From positions 2,108,001 to 2,172,000 of the forward strand of contig CBDDAA010000004.1 of NCBI GenBank assembly GCA_965224675.1: a stretch of DNA of 64,000 bases. Reading direction: 5' to 3'. This document shows, one piece after another, positions 35,015 through 44,643 of this stretch. The notes under the pieces are model-generated. The model was not told where the DNA came from and made no database searches. It saw only the letters and a list, made by a program, of their open reading frames with translations. The stretch's first letter is position 1; the number at the start of each line of letters is the position of its first letter. A program made the translations under genes and the position numbers. This DNA comes from UBA7957 sp965224675 (GTDB taxonomy: Bacteria; Pseudomonadota; Gammaproteobacteria; Granulosicoccales; Granulosicoccaceae).

Positions 35015-35782
35015 ATGAAAATCCTCAATCCCCCTGTTACCGATTGTAATCAGTGCTCAGTGAGGGCGACGGCATTGTTTAAGGGTGTTGCTATGGATCA
35101 ATTGCAGTGGACGCAAAATTACCGGGAATGTCAGGTCAGTGTTCCAGCAAAATCAAGAATATTCCTGGAAGGAGAGCGACATGAATCGATTTACACACTT
35201 TACAGCGGTTGGGGGATTCTCTATAAAACGGTGAGTAACAATGGTAAGCGACAGATTCTACGTTTTCTGCTGCCGGGTGATCTTATTGGTTTCCATACTA
35301 ATGCAAATGGTGTACTGCCTCATTCGGCAGGGTCAATTACTGAATCAATATTATGTGTGTTTTCCCGCTCCCGTATGAAGAATATGCTGATTGATAACCC
35401 GGAACTGGCTTTGCGCCTGGTGAACATGGAATCACGGGATATGTCACTTTGCCAAAGCCATCTGATGGCGGCGGGTCGAAAAACGGCTAAAGAGAGTATT
35501 GCGTTTCTATTGATGGAGCTATACTGCCGTGTACAACATCAGGCGAAGAGTAGCTTCACAAGTTCGACCAATACAATTGATTTTCCTATTACCCAGGAAG
35601 ACATTGGCGATGCTGTGGGTTTAACCAATGTACATGTTAATCGCGTTATCAAAGGCTTGATCAGCGAGCAACTTATTCAATGTCACAAGAGAAGACTAAC
35701 CGTTCTGGATGAGGGAAAACTCTGTGAGATTGCAGAATTTGATTCGGATGTAATCAGTGAAGATTCGATAATCTGGAGCTGA
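35015..35782 (+). CDS. Crp/Fnr-family transcriptional regulator 1
   Basis: 255 aa from the ATG at 35015, which has GGTGAG 10 nt upstream; a GTG at 35000 is also in frame. There is an N-terminal CNQC pair followed by SVRATALFKG, a cyclic-nucleotide-binding-type beta roll (FLLPGDLIGFH) and a winged HTH with DFPITQEDIGDAVGLTNVHV and NRVIKGL. Only two Cys occur near the N-terminus, so a four-Cys FNR [4Fe-4S] cluster is unlikely. The recognition helix (LTNVHVNRV) differs from FNR's, consistent with a different DNA half-site. It is a paralogue of the regulator at 49258-50004. It probably controls the surrounding respiratory genes. Confidence 0.9.
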   Translation: MKILNPPVTDCNQCSVRATALFKGVAMDQLQWTQNYRECQVSVPAKSRIFLEGERHESIYTLYSGWGILYKTVSNNGKRQILRFLLPGDLIGFHTNANGVLPHSAGSITESILCVFSRSRMKNMLIDNPELALRLVNMESRDMSLCQSHLMAAGRKTAKESIAFLLMELYCRVQHQAKSSFTSSTNTIDFPITQEDIGDAVGLTNVHVNRVIKGLISEQLIQCHKRRLTVLDEGKLCEIAEFDSDVISEDSIIWS

Positions 35783-35854
35783 TAAAATCTATGCGTTTAT
35801 TAAACTTTACTGCCAAAATCTTGTTATTGACTGATCCTGGATAAATTATTATTA

Positions 35855-35868
35855 TTAACATAGATTAG
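35855..35868. promoter_or_regulatory. Dyad site 4 (Crp/Fnr-like), upstream of fccA
   Basis: TTAACATAGATTAG, about 175 nt upstream of the FccA start, in a 260-bp gap that otherwise shows no gene. Confidence 0.55.
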
Positions 35869-36043
35869 TTTATTTTAGATCGAAGAGAATTATAGTTTAC
35901 AGGATAGATAGATACGTCAAACGTAAGCCCTGATTTCATAGTGTTAATTATTTTCGACAAATTGTCTGATTGCTTCAATAATTTTCCGGATTCCTAAATT
36001 ACAGAGGCACATCAGTACCCATGCCCAGCAGGAGAGACAAAAT

Positions 36044-36670
36044 ATGAGACTACTTCCCCGAAGAACTGTGCTAGTTGCAGGTCTGACTATGGCCTTGTCC
36101 ATAACCGCCTTTGCAGAGGAGAAAAAGGATAAGCCTAAATTATTGATGGGGGCATCAACGGCCATGCTCACTAATGCCTGTTCTGGCTGCCATGGTCAGG
36201 ATGGCGTGAGCAATGGGCCCGCAATCCCGACAATTGCCGGGCTTTCAACTGCCTATTTTGTCGAGACAATGGAAGGCTATAAGAGCGGAGATGTACCGGC
36301 GACAATTATGGGCAGAATGGCAGAAGGCTATACAACTGAAGAGTTCGAGCAAATGGCGGAGTTCTATGCGGGGCAAAGTTTTGTTGCCGCAGTCGGCCAG
36401 GAATCTGATGCCGCATTGGCTGAGCAGGGTGCAAAAATACACGATAAATACTGCGAAAAATGTCACAGCGAGTCGGGTACGGTTGCAGATGATGATTCTG
36501 GTTTTCTACAAGGTCAATGGAAGCCTTATCTAGCGGATCAACTCAATGATTACCATAATAAAGATCGTAAGGCGACAAAAAAAATGGCTAAGAAATTGAA
36601 AAAAATGCATGAAAAAGTCGGCGAGAATGTACACGAAGCCTTACTTGAATATTACAGCAGTACTAAGTAG
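36044..36670 (+). CDS. fccA: Diheme cytochrome c subunit of flavocytochrome c (FccA-like)
   Basis: 208 aa, signal peptide (VLVAGLTMALSITAFA), two CxxCH motifs (CSGCH near residue 46 and CEKCH near residue 138), each in a cytochrome c4/c553-like domain. AGGAGAG lies upstream of the ATG. It is followed 26 nt later by the flavoprotein subunit, the usual FccA-FccB order for sulfide:cytochrome c oxidoreductase. The C-terminus is a Lys-rich helix. Confidence 0.85.
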   Translation: MRLLPRRTVLVAGLTMALSITAFAEEKKDKPKLLMGASTAMLTNACSGCHGQDGVSNGPAIPTIAGLSTAYFVETMEGYKSGDVPATIMGRMAEGYTTEEFEQMAEFYAGQSFVAAVGQESDAALAEQGAKIHDKYCEKCHSESGTVADDDSGFLQGQWKPYLADQLNDYHNKDRKATKKMAKKLKKMHEKVGENVHEALLEYYSSTK

Positions 36671-36696
36671 TCAGAGACTGAGGAGCGAATTAAAAA

Positions 36697-37983
36697 ATGA
36701 GTACAAATCAGAATCGTAGAAAATTTGTTCAGGGCTTGGGTGTTGCTGCAGCTACCAGCATTTTTGGAATTCCCAATATTGCTTTTGGCGCTGGTAAAAA
36801 GGTGGTGGTTGTTGGCGGTGGCACCAGCGGTGCAACAGTAGCCAAGTACATCCGCATTGCTGATCCTAGCATTGAGGTGACGCTGATAGAAACTAATATG
36901 AATTATTACACCTGTTATCTGAGTAATGAAGTGCTGAGTGGTGTACGTGACATCAATTCCATTAAGTTTGGCTATGATGGGCTAGCAAAACACGGTGTAA
37001 AAGTAGTGCATGATCAAGTCACTGCGATCGATGTTGCTGCAAAAAAGGTGACCACAAAAGGTGGCAGCAGTTTTGACTATGACCGTTGTGTTGTTGCACC
37101 GGGCATCAGCTTTAAGTGGGACGGCATTGAAGGTTATGACGAGGAAACCGCAGAGAAAATACCACATGCATGGAAAGCCGGTTCACAAACCGAAATATTC
37201 CGCAAACAATTAGTTGATATGAAAGATGGTGGCACGGTTATTATTGCGCCTCCACCTAATCCATTCCGTTGTCCACCAGGGCCTCCAGAGCGGGTTAGTC
37301 AGATCGCCAGTTATTTGGCCAAAGAAAAACCTAAATCAAAGATCATGCTGATTGATTCGAAGAAAAAATTCTCGAAACAGAAGTTGTTTCTTCAAGGTTG
37401 GAAGAAGTTCTATGGGTTTGAAAGTGATAACTCTATGATCGATTGGGTGAGTAAAGATGGTGTAACCAAGGTAGATGCTGCGGGAATGACAGTAACCACA
37501 GCTTCTGGCAATACAGTAAAAGGTGATGTTATTAATATTATTCCTGCTCAACAAGCAGGGCAAATAGCATTTACTGCTGGCATAACTAATGATAAGGGTT
37601 GGTGCCCAATTGATTTGAAATCATTTGAATCCACAATTCATAAAGATATACATGTAATTGGTGATGCGAGTGTTGCAAAGGGAATGCCTAAATCAGGTTA
37701 TGCGGCCTACTCACAAGCTAAAGTCTGTGCGGCTGCAGTAGCTTCGTTATTAAATGGTGAAGAAGTTGGAACACCCTCCTATGTTAATACATGCTATTCC
37801 ATAATCTCTGAAGATTGGGGTATTTCCGTAGCGGCGGTATATCGTTTGGCCGAGGACGGTTCAAAAATCACAAAAGTCTCTGGTGGCCTGACTCCAATGG
37901 ATGCCTCAGACGATTTTCATAAACGTGCAGTAGGTAATGCATATAGCTGGTTTAATAATATTACATCTGATATTTTTGGTTAG
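36697..37983 (+). CDS. fccB: Sulfide dehydrogenase flavoprotein subunit FccB
   Basis: 428 aa with a Tat-type signal (NRRKFVQGLGVAAATSIFG) and the FAD-binding KKVVVVGGGTSGATVAKYI. It shows the family's NPFRCPPGPPERVSQIA loop with one redox-active Cys and the partner Cys in YVNTCYSIISEDW. The VIGDASVAKGMPKSGYAAYSQA segment binds FAD. It oxidises sulfide to sulfur/polysulfide in the periplasm and passes electrons to FccA. A strong terminator follows. Confidence 0.93.
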   Translation: MSTNQNRRKFVQGLGVAAATSIFGIPNIAFGAGKKVVVVGGGTSGATVAKYIRIADPSIEVTLIETNMNYYTCYLSNEVLSGVRDINSIKFGYDGLAKHGVKVVHDQVTAIDVAAKKVTTKGGSSFDYDRCVVAPGISFKWDGIEGYDEETAEKIPHAWKAGSQTEIFRKQLVDMKDGGTVIIAPPPNPFRCPPGPPERVSQIASYLAKEKPKSKIMLIDSKKKFSKQKLFLQGWKKFYGFESDNSMIDWVSKDGVTKVDAAGMTVTTASGNTVKGDVINIIPAQQAGQIAFTAGITNDKGWCPIDLKSFESTIHKDIHVIGDASVAKGMPKSGYAAYSQAKVCAAAVASLLNGEEVGTPSYVNTCYSIISEDWGISVAAVYRLAEDGSKITKVSGGLTPMDASDDFHKRAVGNAYSWFNNITSDIFG

Positions 37984-38008
37984 TCTTCCCAAGTAATGGG
38001 ATGTAGCC

Positions 38009-38039
38009 AAAAAGGGTGCTGACAAGCACCCTTTTTTTG
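38009..38039 (+). terminator. Rho-independent terminator after fccB
   Basis: AAAAGGGTGCT-GAC-AAGCACCC followed by seven T; an 8- to 10-bp stem 25 nt after the fccB stop. Confidence 0.9.
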
Positions 38040-38056
38040 CCATTTAGAAATTAAAG

Positions 38057-38070
38057 TTAATCTGGATTAG
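38057..38070. promoter_or_regulatory. Dyad site 5 (Crp/Fnr-like), upstream of the oxidase operon
   Basis: TTAATCTGGATTAG, 130 nt upstream of the first small gene of the oxidase cluster and just after the fccB terminator. Confidence 0.55.
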
Positions 38071-38201
38071 TAATTAGGCGTTGTTGCCATGCTAGTTTTC
38101 TAAATATTTACAAAGTGATTTTTTTAAAAGACTGTCTGGGTAAAATAATAACGTCGGTTTATTTAAGTCAAGGTTAAGAAATTTTGTCAGAGGTATATTT
38201 A

Positions 38202-38375
38202 ATGAAAATAGGTAGAAATATTTCTTACGTAATCATCGCTCTCTCACTGTGTATAACGCTCGCTTTTGCCCCAATGAGCACTGCTTTTGCTGATGAAAAA
38301 AGTAAATCTGCGGAAGAAAAAGCGTCTGAGAAGAAGAAAGAGGATAATAGTGAAGAAGAACCCGATTGTGAATAG
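38202..38375 (+). CDS. Small exported highly charged protein
   Basis: 57 aa from the ATG at 38202 with AGAGG about 9 nt upstream. A signal peptide (IIALSLCITLAFAPMSTAFA) leaves a mature peptide of about 28 residues composed almost entirely of Lys, Glu, Ser and Asp, ending PDCE. No family recognised. Its place at the head of the oxidase genes suggests an accessory role, perhaps in copper or cytochrome handling. Confidence 0.55.
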   Translation: MKIGRNISYVIIALSLCITLAFAPMSTAFADEKSKSAEEKASEKKKEDNSEEEPDCE

Positions 38376-38462
38376 ATCAGGGATTGTGCTGGTTAAAGAA
38401 TGAGTGTTGGCGGGATGGCCAAAACAATTGAAAACCCCCAAAAAACTGATACGAGGAAAGTT

Positions 38463-38615
38463 ATGGTTGAACTCACCCCTGAAGAACAGGAAAAAGCGAT
38501 TGCTGAAGCACCAAAAGGCACCTGGGCAATTTTATTGGTTTATGCCGGTTTAATGGTGCTTGGCTGGCTGGCTATGTTTTATGGTTACTTTTTACCACAC
38601 GGTCCGGTGAATTAA
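38463..38615 (+). CDS. Small single-pass membrane protein of the oxidase cluster
   Basis: 50 aa from the ATG at 38463, which has a strong GAGGAAAG site; in-frame ATGs at 38400 and 38415 lack one. After a short acidic N-terminus (ELTPEEQEKAIAEAPKGTW) there is one transmembrane helix (AILLVYAGLMVLGWLAMFYG). Single-helix subunit IIa-type proteins accompany ba3-like oxidases, so a structural oxidase subunit is plausible. Confidence 0.65.
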   Translation: MVELTPEEQEKAIAEAPKGTWAILLVYAGLMVLGWLAMFYGYFLPHGPVN

Positions 38616-38711
38616 CATCAATTAAATTCGACTGTCACTCAAAGTCAAGTCACAACCAAAGGCTGGACGCAGTGAGAAGGGGTTGGTAATAACGCGATCT
38701 GGAACTGAAAT

Positions 38712-39236
38712 ATGAATATAGATGTCACTGAGAAAAAGTGGGTTGCTCTTTCTTTTTTTATTGCTTTTGCGATGATGGGGATTCTGGCAGCCTATGCAAT
38801 CAATAAAAACATTCATCCCCCCAGTAATGTGGAAACAATCAATTCCACCACGCTTCACCTGTCCGACGAGTTTAATGAAGACAGTTTGGGGGTTAAACGG
38901 GCAGATGATGGTTCATTGGTTGTTACCATGGTTGCTGCGCGTTACGGTTTTTTCCCGCACAATCTGGTTGTTCCAGTAAATACACCGATCAAGATCCGCC
39001 TGGCCAGTGCTGACGTGTTGCACGGAATTCATACCGCTTATACAAATTTTAATACAATGGTTGTTCCGGGTTATGTATCTGAGGTGAATACAACATTTCC
39101 CAAAGCAGGAAAATACCCCATGTTTTGTAATGAGTATTGTGGTTTGGGTCATGACTATATGTGGTCACAGCTCCATGTTGTTTCTCTTGAAGAGTTTGAA
39201 GCTTCATTATTGAAAAAAGAAGAAGAGGATAATTAA
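38712..39236 (+). CDS. B-type (ba3-like) cytochrome c oxidase subunit II
   Basis: 174 aa, one N-terminal transmembrane helix (VALSFFIAFAMMGILAAYAI) and a periplasmic cupredoxin domain. The CuA site is complete: His in DVLHGIHTAY, then CNEYCGLGHDYM with two Cys, His and Met. It accepts electrons from a c-type cytochrome. Its stop overlaps the subunit I start by one base. Confidence 0.92.
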   Translation: MNIDVTEKKWVALSFFIAFAMMGILAAYAINKNIHPPSNVETINSTTLHLSDEFNEDSLGVKRADDGSLVVTMVAARYGFFPHNLVVPVNTPIKIRLASADVLHGIHTAYTNFNTMVVPGYVSEVNTTFPKAGKYPMFCNEYCGLGHDYMWSQLHVVSLEEFEASLLKKEEEDN

Positions 39237-40858
39237 TGCAAACTTATGCAAGCAGGTTAAGTCTGTGTAATCTCTGGATTGCTTTTATCACTTTTGCTCT
39301 GGCCGCTTTAATGGGGCTTTATCAAGTGGCGGAGCGTAGCGGTTTATTTCCCAAAATAGAATATATTGAACTGTATTATCGTTCTGTTTCCAGCCATGGC
39401 GTTATAATGGGTTTTGTCCTGACAACCTTTTTCATTATGGGTTTTGGTTATTGGATTGCACATACCACGTTAAAAATACCGCTATGGGGAGGTATGAAAT
39501 TCGGATGGATCGGGTTTTTTGTCAGTTTGCTTGGCACAACTATGGCGGCTGTTATGCTGTTTATGGGCGAAGCCTCAGTTATGTACACCTTCTATCCACC
39601 ATTAAAAGCCAATCCGGTGTTCTATTTTGGTGCAACTTTTCTTGTTGTGGGTTCGTGGTTCTGGTGTTTGCAAATGATTATGACCATGAATGTCTGGAAA
39701 AAAGCAAACCCTGGAACACCTGTTCCACTCGCTATGTATGCTATGACAGCCAATGCAATCCTCTGGTTTGTAACCAGCTTGGGCGTGGCTTCAGAAATTT
39801 TGTTTCAACTGATCCCCTGGTCTCTAGGCTGGATAGACACTATTGATATCGGTTTGGCGAGAACACTCTTTTCATGGACTTTACACGCGATTGTTTATTT
39901 TTGGCTGATACCGGCCTATATCGCATTTTATACGTTGGTACCGAAAGCGGCAGGTGGAACACTATTTTGTGATGAACTCTCGCGCATATCCATACTGATG
40001 TTACTGGTATTCAGTGTGCCTATAGGTATGCACCATTTATATGTTGATCCGTTCCAATCCCAGGGATGGAAATTTGTTCATATGATTGGAACCTTTATGG
40101 TTGCGATACCGACATTGATTACCGGCTTTACGGTTATAGCTTCCATGGAGGTTGCCGGGCGGTTGCGTGGAGGCAAAGGGCTTTTTGGTTGGATAAAAAC
40201 CTTAAACTGGAGCAATCCGATGGTTCTGGCCGCTGGCCTTTCGCTACTCATGTTAACCGTTGGTGGCTGGGGAGGTATGGTCAATGCCAGTTATTCGATG
40301 GATGTGGCGGTTCATAATACACAGTGGATTACAGGGCATTTCCATCTGATTTTTGCCGGCACAACAGTCATCATGTATTTCGCAATCGCTTACTATATTT
40401 GGCCTTCGATGACGGGTCGGCCTTTGTTTTCCACTAAACTTGCTCTGCTGCAATTATGGTTGTGGTTTATCGGAATGCTGATTTTAACATTGCCATGGCA
40501 TATTCTGGGGTTAATCGGTCAGCCACGTCGTATCGGGGTTCCGCCTTATTCAGAAGAAATAACAGCACCTTGGGCGCCTTACGAATTTTTGATGTTTGTT
40601 GGCGGGATCATTTTATTTGTCTCTGCACTATTACTTGTATTGAATTTATTCTTTAGTCATTTTAAAAGAAAAGCGTCAGAATACCCGGTTATGGAATATG
40701 CAGATTCTCTTCATTCAATATTGACTTTACCTAAATTACTTAACGGTTTTGGTTTTTGGGCTGCTGTCATATTCGTCTATATGATTGCAAGCTATGGTTA
40801 CCCGATTATTCAATTTTTTATTATTGATACCAAGGGTTCATTTCCCTGGAGTATATAA
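39236..40858 (+). CDS. B-type (ba3-like) haem-copper oxidase subunit I
   Basis: 540 aa with 12 or more hydrophobic helices. Ligand motifs: low-spin haem His in SSHGVIMGF and in GHFHLIF, CuB His with the cross-linked His-Tyr pair in TLHAIVYFW (H-x-x-x-Y), the CuB His pair in PIGMHHLYVDP, and the high-spin haem His in ITGHFH. The H-x-x-x-Y and short length place it in the B family (ba3), usually high oxygen affinity. It reduces O2 to water with proton pumping. Confidence 0.92.
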   Translation: MQTYASRLSLCNLWIAFITFALAALMGLYQVAERSGLFPKIEYIELYYRSVSSHGVIMGFVLTTFFIMGFGYWIAHTTLKIPLWGGMKFGWIGFFVSLLGTTMAAVMLFMGEASVMYTFYPPLKANPVFYFGATFLVVGSWFWCLQMIMTMNVWKKANPGTPVPLAMYAMTANAILWFVTSLGVASEILFQLIPWSLGWIDTIDIGLARTLFSWTLHAIVYFWLIPAYIAFYTLVPKAAGGTLFCDELSRISILMLLVFSVPIGMHHLYVDPFQSQGWKFVHMIGTFMVAIPTLITGFTVIASMEVAGRLRGGKGLFGWIKTLNWSNPMVLAAGLSLLMLTVGGWGGMVNASYSMDVAVHNTQWITGHFHLIFAGTTVIMYFAIAYYIWPSMTGRPLFSTKLALLQLWLWFIGMLILTLPWHILGLIGQPRRIGVPPYSEEITAPWAPYEFLMFVGGIILFVSALLLVLNLFFSHFKRKASEYPVMEYADSLHSILTLPKLLNGFGFWAAVIFVYMIASYGYPIIQFFIIDTKGSFPWSI

Positions 40859-40859
40859 C

Positions 40860-41546
40860 ATGACAACAGTTATTCAGATAAGATCAATGGTTATCTGCTT
40901 CGGGTTATTGCTTATAACCGGCGCACAGGCAGAGCCTTCCTCGAATGTTGTATGGACATCAGAGACCCGCAATCTCATTAAAAATGCAGATATAGATAAC
41001 GGTGAAAAAATTGCCAATAAGTGTGCAAAGTGCCACGGTCAGGATGGTGCTGATGTTGAAGTAATCGAAGAAGAAGATATGCCTTATATTTTTGGTCAGG
41101 TAGCCCATGCAACCTACAAACAGATCATTGATTATCAAGATAAAAAACGTGACGACAAAACGATGCTTAAAAAAGTCAGGAAGCTTTCCAAGCAGGATGT
41201 AGCGGATGTATCGGCGTTTTATGCCAGTCAGGATTTACCCGTTTCCAGTGTTGAATCCTCTGCTGTAACCGAGCAGGCAGTTAGAATGGCAACCCGCGGT
41301 GCAGGTGAGCGGTTTTTGCCTCCCTGTGCCAGCTGTCATGGGCAAAAAGGTGAAGGCTCAATTGTTGATGTACCCGCACTTGCCGGTCAAAGTCCCACAT
41401 ATTTTGTCACGACGATGATGGCTTACAAAGAGGGGGATCGTGAGAATGATATTTATAGCCGAATGCGGTTCATTGCCCAAGAGCTTACGGAGGATGAAAT
41501 TACTCAATTAGCCGATTATTATGCCTCAATCGGGTTAACGAAGTAG
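40860..41546 (+). CDS. Diheme c4-type cytochrome
   Basis: 228 aa from the ATG at 40860, right after the subunit I stop; an upstream frame overlaps subunit I and is not used. Signal peptide (MVICFGLLLITGAQA), CAKCH near residue 60 and CASCH near residue 159 with matching Met-containing C-terminal parts of each domain. It is the likely electron donor to the CuA site of the oxidase. It resembles FccA in domain layout. Confidence 0.88.
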   Translation: MTTVIQIRSMVICFGLLLITGAQAEPSSNVVWTSETRNLIKNADIDNGEKIANKCAKCHGQDGADVEVIEEEDMPYIFGQVAHATYKQIIDYQDKKRDDKTMLKKVRKLSKQDVADVSAFYASQDLPVSSVESSAVTEQAVRMATRGAGERFLPPCASCHGQKGEGSIVDVPALAGQSPTYFVTTMMAYKEGDRENDIYSRMRFIAQELTEDEITQLADYYASIGLTK

Positions 41547-41626
41547 AGTATCAGTAAGGCGGCTGTGAATCGATGTACACAGGACACGCCAGTATATCTG
41601 ACGACCTGCCTATAAGTGATTTATAA

Positions 41627-44173
41627 ATGCAAGCGATGCCTTGTTTTCATTGTGGCTTACCTGTTGTTCAACAAAATCCACCCGTTTTGCGTGTATTGCA
41701 GAGTCAACGGAGTTTTTGTTGTAGTGGTTGTAAAACAGTATGTGAAGTTATTATAAATTCAGGATGTGGCGACTATTACAAAAACCGGACAGGAAATTCA
41801 CCAACCTTTAAGCGCACTGAGTTGCCTCAAATTCTCGATAAACTAAAACTATTTGATCACGAACAAATACAGCGTGAGTTTGTACGGACATCGCAAAATA
41901 AGCACTACAAAGAAGCCTGGTTAATACTGGAAGAAATCCACTGTGCTGCGTGTTTATGGCTCAATGAGAAAACCCTAAGAGGCATTGACGGTGTGCTTGA
42001 TGTGCAAATGGATTATACGGGGCAGCAAGTCAGAGTACGCTGGAACCCCGAAAAACTTAAGTTAAGTGAAATTCTTTGTAGGATTGCTGAAATTGGTTAT
42101 AACGCGTATCCGTTTGACCCCAGTCAGCGTGAATCACTACAGGCAGAGCAAAAGCAACGTAGTTTGCAGCGTATAATATTTGCCTTAATTCTAGGAATGG
42201 CTGTGATGCAAACAGCGATTGGCAGCTATTTTTTTGGTGATCAGAATAGTCAGGGAAACTTTCCTTTATGGATTAGTATTTCTCGTTGGGCCAATTTGGC
42301 TTTGACGTTTTTGATTCTTGCCTATCCAGGCCAGTTATTCTTTCGCAATGCATGGCGTGATTTGAAAAATCGAACACTCGGTATGGATGTTCCCGTGGTG
42401 ATTGGTTTGTCAGTTGCCTGGCTAGGCAGTTTATTTAATACGGTTAACGCGCAGGGCGATGTTTATTTTGAGTCCATAGCCATGTTTGTGCTATTTCTAT
42501 TAAGTGCGCGATATTTTGAGTTAGATGCACGAATAACAGCGACTACGTTACTTGACCGCTGCTCTAAAATTATCCCTCAAACAGCCAACTTGATAGTTGC
42601 AGAGAAGGTAAAAGAAGTCCCTGTTTTCGATTTAAAAAGAGGCGATAAGATACGCATATCGCCCGGTGAGGTGGTGGCAGTTGATGCACAGATGTTATCT
42701 GCCGGTAGCCGCTTTGATGAGTCTTTATTAACAGGTGAATCTGCGCCGGTTATGCGTAATAGAGGTGATGTGGTACTTGCAGGTACAATTAACCTTGAAC
42801 AAGTGGTTGAGCTTGAAGCAACTGCATCTGATTCAGAATCCACCCTGAGTGCAATTCATCAGCTAACCCGTCAAAGTGTGAACTATAAACCTTATTACGC
42901 TGAGTTGGCTGAGAGAATTGCTGGTAAGTTCGTCGCTATGGTTCTCATCGTTGCCGCGGTGACTCTATTCTATTGGTTTGCTCAGGGAAATCAGGATAGT
43001 TTGCGTAATATGATATCGGTACTGATTGTGACTTGCCCCTGTGCTTTGGCAATGGCAGCACCTGTTGCGTTGTCCTTATCTGCTGCAGGGCTTGTTCGGT
43101 TAAATGTATTGGCGGTACGTATGTCTTCGATAGAAAAATTAGCGAAAATTGACGTCATCGTATTCGATAAGACCGGAACCTTAACATCAGGAGAACCCAG
43201 GCTCACTGATATTGAGCTTTTTGCTAATACAAGTAAAGACGACTGTTTGGCCGTTGTTGCAGGCATGGAGCAGGGTTCTTTTCATCCGTTCGCAAAAGCA
43301 ATCATAAAAGCTGCTGAGGAGGAAAAAATAATGCCTTCCGGGATCAGTGTGGATCAAATTAAACACTATCCCGGACAGGGTATACAAGCACAATTAAAAG
43401 GACAAACCTGGCGTTTAGGAAATGAAGCTTTTGCGCGTAGCGCAAATACATTGGAAATAATACCCGAATTGCATGATATTAAAAGAAAAATGGATATCGG
43501 CAGAGAGGCCGGTACCAGTGTTCTTTTCCTGAGTGATCAAAGTGGTTTACAGGCAATGTTTTTCATCAGCGACCCAATACGAAATGGTACTGAGGAATTT
43601 CTACAGGAATTAAGCGCGCTAGGTATAAATAAAACAGTGATATTGAGCGGAGACCATAACAGTAGTGTTCACGCAATTGCGAATAAGCTGGGCATTAAGG
43701 AGGCCTATGGAGAGCTGACTGCAAAGGATAAGCTACGATGGATTCAGCGCTATCAGCAGGAATACGGGTTAAAAGTGATGATGATAGGTGATGGTATTAA
43801 TGACGCGCCAACCTTAGCGGCGGCTGATATATCAGCTACGTTTTCAGATGCAACAGATTTGGCCAGGAATAATGTTGATCTGATTCTGCTGGGAAAAGGT
43901 TATAAAAAATTAGATGAGGCGTTTCGTTTGATGAAGTTTACCCGCCGTATAATTTTGCAAAACCTTGGCTGGGCCGCCGCCTATAATATGCTTGCTATTC
44001 CTGCAGCTGCGGCAGGTTTGATTGCGCCCTGGATGGCTGCATTGGGTATGTCAGTAAGCTCTTTAATCGTAGTATTAAACTCACTGCGTTTGAAGAAGAC
44101 GTTTACGGTTGATTTAAGCACAAAAGATCGGGTCGAATATCGCCAAAAAGAGAGGGTGCGTAGTGCATTCTGA
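41627..44173 (+). CDS. Copper-translocating P1B-type ATPase (CcoI/FixI-like)
   Basis: 848 aa. An N-terminal Cys-rich metal-binding domain (CFHCGLPV, then FCCSGCKTVC) of the type found in CcoI/FixI is followed by an HMA domain with CAACLW. Then come the transmembrane CPC motif (TCPCALAMAAP), phosphorylation site DKTGTLTSGEP, and hinge GDGINDAPTLAAADI. It exports Cu+ for assembly of haem-copper oxidases; position directly after the oxidase genes supports this. An ATG three codons downstream is an equally good start. Confidence 0.9.
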   Translation: MQAMPCFHCGLPVVQQNPPVLRVLQSQRSFCCSGCKTVCEVIINSGCGDYYKNRTGNSPTFKRTELPQILDKLKLFDHEQIQREFVRTSQNKHYKEAWLILEEIHCAACLWLNEKTLRGIDGVLDVQMDYTGQQVRVRWNPEKLKLSEILCRIAEIGYNAYPFDPSQRESLQAEQKQRSLQRIIFALILGMAVMQTAIGSYFFGDQNSQGNFPLWISISRWANLALTFLILAYPGQLFFRNAWRDLKNRTLGMDVPVVIGLSVAWLGSLFNTVNAQGDVYFESIAMFVLFLLSARYFELDARITATTLLDRCSKIIPQTANLIVAEKVKEVPVFDLKRGDKIRISPGEVVAVDAQMLSAGSRFDESLLTGESAPVMRNRGDVVLAGTINLEQVVELEATASDSESTLSAIHQLTRQSVNYKPYYAELAERIAGKFVAMVLIVAAVTLFYWFAQGNQDSLRNMISVLIVTCPCALAMAAPVALSLSAAGLVRLNVLAVRMSSIEKLAKIDVIVFDKTGTLTSGEPRLTDIELFANTSKDDCLAVVAGMEQGSFHPFAKAIIKAAEEEKIMPSGISVDQIKHYPGQGIQAQLKGQTWRLGNEAFARSANTLEIIPELHDIKRKMDIGREAGTSVLFLSDQSGLQAMFFISDPIRNGTEEFLQELSALGINKTVILSGDHNSSVHAIANKLGIKEAYGELTAKDKLRWIQRYQQEYGLKVMMIGDGINDAPTLAAADISATFSDATDLARNNVDLILLGKGYKKLDEAFRLMKFTRRIILQNLGWAAAYNMLAIPAAAAGLIAPWMAALGMSVSSLIVVLNSLRLKKTFTVDLSTKDRVEYRQKERVRSAF

Positions 44174-44191
44174 AGAATTGTTTCTTATGGC

Positions 44192-44611
44192 TTAGTTTTT
44201 TTTATCGTCCAGATTATTACCCTCATTGTGCTGTGAATAGGGTAGTTTTGTGTGACCGTATCGAACAACCAATACAGCTATGGTCAGGAGTAAGACGGTC
44301 ACACCTATCTCTACCAACTGCCACTGCTTAAATGATTTTGAATCCAGTATAATATATCTCGCTAAGGCTACAATTGCGATATATATGGGAAAACGAATGG
44401 GTAAGCGATGTTGCTCGTAGTATATTTTCACCATTGCGATAATTTCCAGATAGATAAATAAAAGTAAAAGATCTTTTAAATCGACCTTCATTTTATCAAT
44501 CATGGAATAGAGTTCCTGGCTCACTGCGATGATTGTTGCAACAACAATGATCAGCAGACCAAGATGCTCAATATTATACAGAACTTTGTTTATTAATTGC
44601 TTTCTATTCAT
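44192..44611 (-). CDS. PsiE-family membrane protein
   Basis: 139 aa with four hydrophobic helices (LGLLIIVVATIIAV, DLLLLFIYLEIIAMVKIYY, FPIYIAIVALARYIIL, IGVTVLLLTIAVLVV), matching the phosphate-starvation-inducible PsiE family. Function unknown. It follows napB by 32 nt on the same strand and may be read with the nap genes. Confidence 0.8.
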   Translation of the reverse strand: MNRKQLINKVLYNIEHLGLLIIVVATIIAVSQELYSMIDKMKVDLKDLLLLFIYLEIIAMVKIYYEQHRLPIRFPIYIAIVALARYIILDSKSFKQWQLVEIGVTVLLLTIAVLVVRYGHTKLPYSQHNEGNNLDDKKN

Positions 44612-44643
44612 TAATCAGATGCAATCTGTGAAAAAGCCTTTGC

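Noticed and set aside
35015..35782. True FNR oxygen sensor
   Set aside because: Only two N-terminal Cys are seen and the recognition helix lacks the FNR E-x-x-S-R pattern, so a four-Cys iron-sulfur FNR is not supported.
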